Positions 60,641-64,000 of a stretch of DNA of 64,000 bases are shown piece after piece. The translations under genes were made by a program, and so were the position numbers. The DNA comes from Micromonospora sediminicola (GTDB lineage: Bacteria; Actinomycetota; Actinomycetes; Mycobacteriales; Micromonosporaceae). Positions within the stretch are counted from its first letter, which is position 1; each line of letters starts with the position of its first letter. The stretch lies in assembly GCF_900089585.1 (NCBI RefSeq), contig NZ_FLRH01000004.1, positions 1,853,001-1,917,000 on the forward strand. Reading direction: 5' to 3'. Under the pieces are notes generated by a model. It was not told the DNA's origin and searched no databases. It saw only the letters and a program-made list of their open reading frames with translations.

Positions 60641-61666
60641 GTGACGGCACCCCTGCGCCGCTGGCTGACACCCGTGGTGGCCGTGCTCGCCGCTCTCGCC
60701 GTGCTGGCCGGGCCGACGCCGGCCTCGGCGGCCCCCGGCACCGCCGCCCCGAACCCCTCGGGCCACTCGGAGGACGACGACCCACCGCTGATCAGCGAGG
60801 CCGTCACCGCCGCCAACCGCGCCTACCTCCAGGCCAAGTCGAAGTTGGACACGTCGCGCAAGCGGCAGCTCCAGCTCGCGCTGGAGGTGAAGGCGGCGCA
60901 GAGCCAGCTCGACGCGCTCAGCCCGCAGGTGAGCGAGATCGCGGCACAGTCCTACCGGACCGGTCGCGTCGGCGCCATGGCGATGCTGCTGGAGAGCGAC
61001 TCCCCCGACTCGTTCGTCCAGCGGGCCAGCGCGCTCGACGAGCTGAACCTGTTCAACGCGCAGCGCCTCGCCGCCATCAACGAGGTGAAGGGCCGCGCCG
61101 AGCGGGCCAAGATCGCGCTCGACGCCGAGGTGCGGGAGCAGGAGAAGCAGGCGAACGCGATGGCCCGCGAGAAGGTCGAGGCGCAGAAGGCGCTGAAGCT
61201 GGTCGGCGGGCTGGACTTCACCGGTGGCCTGGTCTCGGCCACCTCGCCGGTTGCCAAGATCGGCCCCGGCCGCACCGCCGACGGCGGGTGGAAGTCCGAG
61301 TCGTGCAGCGAGAACGACCCGACCACCTCGGGCTGCGTCACGCCGCGCACGCTGCACGCGTACAAGGAGGTCAAGCGCGCCGGCTTCAACCGCTTCGTGG
61401 GCTGCTACCGCCCCGGCGGGCCGTGGGAGCACCCCAAGGGCAAGGCGTGCGACTGGTCGTTGCAGAACAGCGGCTTCGCACCGTGGCACAACAACGACAC
61501 CCGCCGGTACGGCAACGAGGTGGCCGCCTTCCTCATCCGCAACGCCGACCGGCTGGGCATCTACTACGTGATCTGGAACCGGCAGATCTGGTTCCCGGCG
61601 ACCGGCTGGAGTTCCTACAGCGGGCCCTCCAACCACACCGACCACGTGCACATGTCGCTGCTCTGA
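60641..61666 (+). CDS. Secreted coiled-coil protein with LAS-type (ARB_07466-like) C-terminal domain
   Basis: 341 residues from GTG 60641 with GGAAGGGA upstream. Signal peptide ending A-S-A-A, a long coiled coil (about 50-185, Ala/Gln/Glu/Lys-rich), then a C-terminal domain with H264...D271 ('E-H-P-K-G-K-A-C-D-W') and D334-H-V-H337. These form the H-x6-D and H-x-H zinc layout of LAS/M15-type peptidases. Likely a cell-wall remodelling protein; the riboswitch upstream links it to c-di-AMP. Confidence 0.85.
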   Translation: MTAPLRRWLTPVVAVLAALAVLAGPTPASAAPGTAAPNPSGHSEDDDPPLISEAVTAANRAYLQAKSKLDTSRKRQLQLALEVKAAQSQLDALSPQVSEIAAQSYRTGRVGAMAMLLESDSPDSFVQRASALDELNLFNAQRLAAINEVKGRAERAKIALDAEVREQEKQANAMAREKVEAQKALKLVGGLDFTGGLVSATSPVAKIGPGRTADGGWKSESCSENDPTTSGCVTPRTLHAYKEVKRAGFNRFVGCYRPGGPWEHPKGKACDWSLQNSGFAPWHNNDTRRYGNEVAAFLIRNADRLGIYYVIWNRQIWFPATGWSSYSGPSNHTDHVHMSLL

Positions 61667-61680
61667 CGCGCGCGTACGAC

Positions 61681-61706
61681 AAGGGGCCGCCCGTGGGCGG
61701 CCCCTT
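61681..61706 (+). terminator. Rho-independent-type terminator
   Basis: AAGGGGCCGCCC pairs with GGGCGGCCCCTT around a tight loop, followed by TTC. It lies between the hydrolase-like gene and the convergent carbonic anhydrase gene. Confidence 0.75.
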
Positions 61707-61724
61707 TCGCGTATCGGTTCCCGG

Positions 61725-62378
61725 TCAGCCGGCGAGCGCCGCGTCCGCCGACGCGGCCGGTGCCGGCAGCGGGGCCGGGGACTGCGCCACCGTCCGGACC
61801 TCGCCGCCACTGAGCCGGTACGACATGCCGACCACCGCGCAGGCCCCGCCGGCCACCTTCGCGGCGAGCACCGAGGAGCGGGCCAGCAGTGCCTCCACCG
61901 TCTGGGCGATGTGCACGTCGATGATGCCGTCGAGGTCCTCGACGCCCTGGCGGCCGGCCCGGAGCAGGCTGGGTGAGACGGCGTCCACCACCGCGCCCAG
62001 GTGTCCGGCCGGGGCGGAGCCGGTGCGGACCGCCTCGCGGGCCGCCTGGACCGCGCCGCACGAGTCGTGGCCGAGCACCACCACGAGCGGCGTGCCGAGC
62101 ACGGTGACCGCGTACTCCACGCTGCCCAGCACCTCCGGGCCGGCGGTGTGGCCGGCGGTGCGCACCACGAAGAGGTCACCGAGGCCGCGGTCGAAGATGA
62201 TCTCGGCGGCGAGTCGCGAGTCGGAGCACCCGACGATCACCGCGAACGGGTGCTGACCGTCGGCGACCGCCGCCCGGTGCCCGGCGTCCTGGTTCGGGTG
62301 CTGCGGCACACCGGTGACGAACCGGTGGTTACCGGCACGCAGTTCGGCGAGTGCCTCGTCGGGGGTGGTCGGGATCAT
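61725..62378 (-). CDS. Beta-class carbonic anhydrase
   Basis: 217 residues from ATG 62378 (GTG 62387 is the alternative). Zinc-binding C-S-D-S-R and H-D-S-C-G motifs and the fold 'V-V-R-T-A-G-H-T-A-G' are those of beta carbonic anhydrases. Hydrates CO2. It has a short Ala/Pro-rich tail. Confidence 0.92.
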   Translation of the reverse strand: MIPTTPDEALAELRAGNHRFVTGVPQHPNQDAGHRAAVADGQHPFAVIVGCSDSRLAAEIIFDRGLGDLFVVRTAGHTAGPEVLGSVEYAVTVLGTPLVVVLGHDSCGAVQAAREAVRTGSAPAGHLGAVVDAVSPSLLRAGRQGVEDLDGIIDVHIAQTVEALLARSSVLAAKVAGGACAVVGMSYRLSGGEVRTVAQSPAPLPAPAASADAALAG

Positions 62379-62548
62379 GCTGCTCACCTCGTCCTCGCGC
62401 GGAGCCGTCAGGCCGGCCGGCGGCGGTGTCGGCCCCGCGACCCACCGTCACACGCGACCCATGGCACGTCAAGATTTCGTGATACGCATTTCATACGTCA
62501 CCGTCGCGGACCGCGCCGGGTCGGGGCGCCGACGGAAGGAGTCCTACG

Positions 62549-62887
62549 ATGACCACCATGGCGACCACACCGGCCGAGGACGGGAGCCGCAAGAACTGGA
62601 CCTTCCTCACCAATCACGGGCACGTCCTGCTGGCCATCGCGCGCAACCCCACAGCGCGCCTGCGGGACGTGGCCGACGAGGTGGGTGTCACCGAGCGGGC
62701 GGCCCAGGCCATCGTCGCCGATCTGGAGGCCGGTGGTTACCTCCGCCGCACCCGGGTGGGCCGGCGCAACGAATACACGGTCAACCCGAACGGGCGCTTC
62801 CGGCACCCGGCGGAGGCCGACCAGCAGGTGGGTGCGCTGCTCGACCTGTTCGGCGCCGAGCCGACCGGCGACACCGCCGACCGCTGA
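62549..62887 (+). CDS. Winged-helix transcriptional regulator
   Basis: 112 residues from ATG 62549 with GGAAGGAG upstream. A helix-turn-helix winged domain, 'A-R-L-R-D-V-A-D-E-V-G-V-T-E-R-A-A-Q' and 'L-E-A-G-G-Y-L-R-R-T-R-V-G-R', as in MarR/Lrp-type small regulators. It is divergent from the carbonic anhydrase gene; regulation of that gene is possible but unproven. Confidence 0.83.
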   Translation: MTTMATTPAEDGSRKNWTFLTNHGHVLLAIARNPTARLRDVADEVGVTERAAQAIVADLEAGGYLRRTRVGRRNEYTVNPNGRFRHPAEADQQVGALLDLFGAEPTGDTADR

Positions 62888-62946
62888 CCGTCCGCGCGCG
62901 ACCGCCCGTTCCCACGCGCCCGCGGCCGCGACGGTAATCTCACCGC

Positions 62947-64000
62947 GTGCGCGACAGCTTGCGGCCGAACGGGACGACGGGGCGCGTCCGTGCCGGACAC
63001 CGGATCAGGTCCGTCCTGTCCGGAGCGGCGGTGGCCGCCCTGGTCGGTGGCGCGCTGGCGGTGCCGACGCCGGCGGTCGGGGCCCCCGCGTGCGGGCCCA
63101 CCGGCGGCCCGGCCCCCACCGAGATGCCCTGGGCGTTGAGCCGGCTCGACCCGGCGGCCGCCTGGCGGGTCGGCAAGGGGCAGGGCGTCACGGTCGCGGT
63201 GGTCGACTCCGGCGTCTCACCGAGCCACCCGTTGCTGCGCGGCCGGGTGCTGCCCGGCGAGGACTTCAACCAGTTGGTCCACCTGCGCGGGCAGTGCGAC
63301 CTGGTCGGTCACGGCACCATGGTGGCGGGCATCATCGCCGGCCGGGAGGGCACCGGCTCGCCGTACACGGGCGTCGCGCCCGAGGCCCGCATCCTGCCGC
63401 TGCGCGTGCTGGCCGAGAACAAGGAGAACTTCGACCCGGACGTGCCGGGCGAGATCGGCCGGGCGATCCGCTGGGCGGTCGACCACGACGCCGACGTGGT
63501 CAATCTGTCCCTGGTCACGCTCGACGACCCGGCCCTCCGGTCGGCCGTGGACTACGCCCTGGGCAAGGGCGTGATCGTGGTGGCCTCCGCCGGCAACCGG
63601 CAGGAGAACCGGGAGGACCGGCCGGCCTATCCCGCGGCGTACCCGGGGGTCATCGCCGTGGCCGGCATCGACGAGCAGGGCGGCCACGTGGGCAGCTCGG
63701 TCAGCGCGGACTATGTGGACATCGCCGGCCCGGGCCTGAACATCGTCGGCCCCGCCCCGCAGGGTGCGGGCTACCGCGCCGAGCCGCAGGGCGGGACGAG
63801 CTTCGCCACCGCGTACGTCTCGGGGGTGGCCGCGCTGGTGCGGGCCGCGCACCCCGAGATCAGCCCCGAGGAGGTGGCCTACCGGTTGACCCGCACGGCG
63901 GACAACCCGCCCGACGGGCACAACGCCGAGGTGGGCTACGGGATGGTCAATCCCTACCGGGCGGTGACGAACCTGCTGGGCACCCGCGACGACCCCCCGC
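62947..64000 (+). CDS. Mycosin-like subtilase (partial)
   Basis: Starts at GTG 62947 and runs off the right edge (351 codons seen). Signal peptide, then an S8 domain with Asp in 'V-V-D-S-G-V-S', His in 'G-H-G-T-M-V-A-G' and Ser in 'G-G-T-S-F-A-T-A-Y-V-S-G'. The style is that of type VII secretion-associated mycosins, but the C-terminal anchor is not seen, so this is likely, not certain. Confidence 0.85.
   Translation, partial: MRDSLRPNGTTGRVRAGHRIRSVLSGAAVAALVGGALAVPTPAVGAPACGPTGGPAPTEMPWALSRLDPAAAWRVGKGQGVTVAVVDSGVSPSHPLLRGRVLPGEDFNQLVHLRGQCDLVGHGTMVAGIIAGREGTGSPYTGVAPEARILPLRVLAENKENFDPDVPGEIGRAIRWAVDHDADVVNLSLVTLDDPALRSAVDYALGKGVIVVASAGNRQENREDRPAYPAAYPGVIAVAGIDEQGGHVGSSVSADYVDIAGPGLNIVGPAPQGAGYRAEPQGGTSFATAYVSGVAALVRAAHPEISPEEVAYRLTRTADNPPDGHNAEVGYGMVNPYRAVTNLLGTRDDPP

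Noticed and set aside
1..64000. CRISPR arrays, tRNA or rRNA genes
   Set aside because: None seen: no regularly spaced direct repeats and no cloverleaf or rRNA-like stretch was found by eye.

Overview
The window is chromosomal DNA of a high-GC actinomycete, most likely a member of the Micromonosporaceae (Micromonospora-like). The reasons are very high GC, frequent GTG starts and ATGA/GTGA operon overlaps, a GH6-CBM2 cellulase behind a CebR-type operator, a c-di-AMP (ydaO-type) riboswitch ahead of a secreted cell-wall protein, GAF-ANTAR and STAS/RsbW-like regulators, and an intergenic GGGGCCCTTCTTAA-type palindrome of a kind I associate with this family. The genus is inference; no rRNA or tRNA gene is present.

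Region by region. (1) 1-8.8 kb: a type IV secretion/conjugation-like operon: P-loop-like protein, small two-TM protein, TcpC/VirB8-like protein, TrbL/VirB6-like protein with a Gly/Ala-rich tail, SCO6880-family protein, VirB4-like ATPase, VirD4/TraG-like coupling ATPase and a DUF4913 protein. A divergent lipoprotein lies at the left edge, and a 9-codon leader ORF precedes the operon. No relaxase or integrase is visible. (2) 9-11 kb: a Cys-rich secreted protein and a PQQ-like propeller lipoprotein. (3) 11.3-17.4 kb: a compact operon of a small hypothetical, a GT4-like glycosyltransferase, a HAD protein fused to an unknown domain, a degenerate nucleoside-hydrolase-like protein, an unrecognised 'RDG' protein and a Nudix hydrolase. 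It is the best candidate here for an undescribed pathway. (4) 17.4-31.5 kb: two ABC exporters, an alpha/beta hydrolase, a SpoIIE-type phosphatase next to a STAS protein, an L,D-transpeptidase-like protein, the cellulase, a DUF2855 protein, a MuiA-like protein, a GlsB/YeaQ protein and a voltage-gated cation channel with an acidic D-x-D-x-D loop.

(5) 31.7-42.3 kb: an MFS transporter, CorA and a complete Kdp potassium system. On the minus strand the Kdp order is a 27-codon ORF, kdpF, kdpA, kdpB, kdpC, a palindromic repeat, kdpD, kdpE. (6) 42.4-48.8 kb: a FUSC-like transporter, two GAF-ANTAR regulators flanking a STAS protein that lacks the phospho-acceptor serine, a PHB-depolymerase-like esterase, a methyltransferase and an RsbW-like ATPase. 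(7) 48.9-54.4 kb: an aldo/keto reductase, a DUF3152 protein with a full metzincin-like zinc motif, a DUF2786 protein, and an ECF42-type triad of YCII/DGPF protein, sigma factor and DHFR-like reductase. (8) 54.5-60.4 kb: CsbD, then copper homeostasis (CopA, a His-rich exported protein, CopZ, divergent CsoR with two palindromic operators), a SHOCT protein and a YibE/F protein. (9) 60.4-64 kb: the riboswitch and its secreted LAS-type hydrolase-like gene, beta-carbonic anhydrase, a winged-helix regulator and a mycosin-like subtilase running off the right edge.

Functional themes are cation and copper homeostasis (Kdp, CorA, channel, Cop), partner-switching stress signalling (phosphatase, STAS, RsbW, ANTAR), and extracellular or envelope enzymes. 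All calls rest on reading motifs and protein character in the given sequence; no database search was run.
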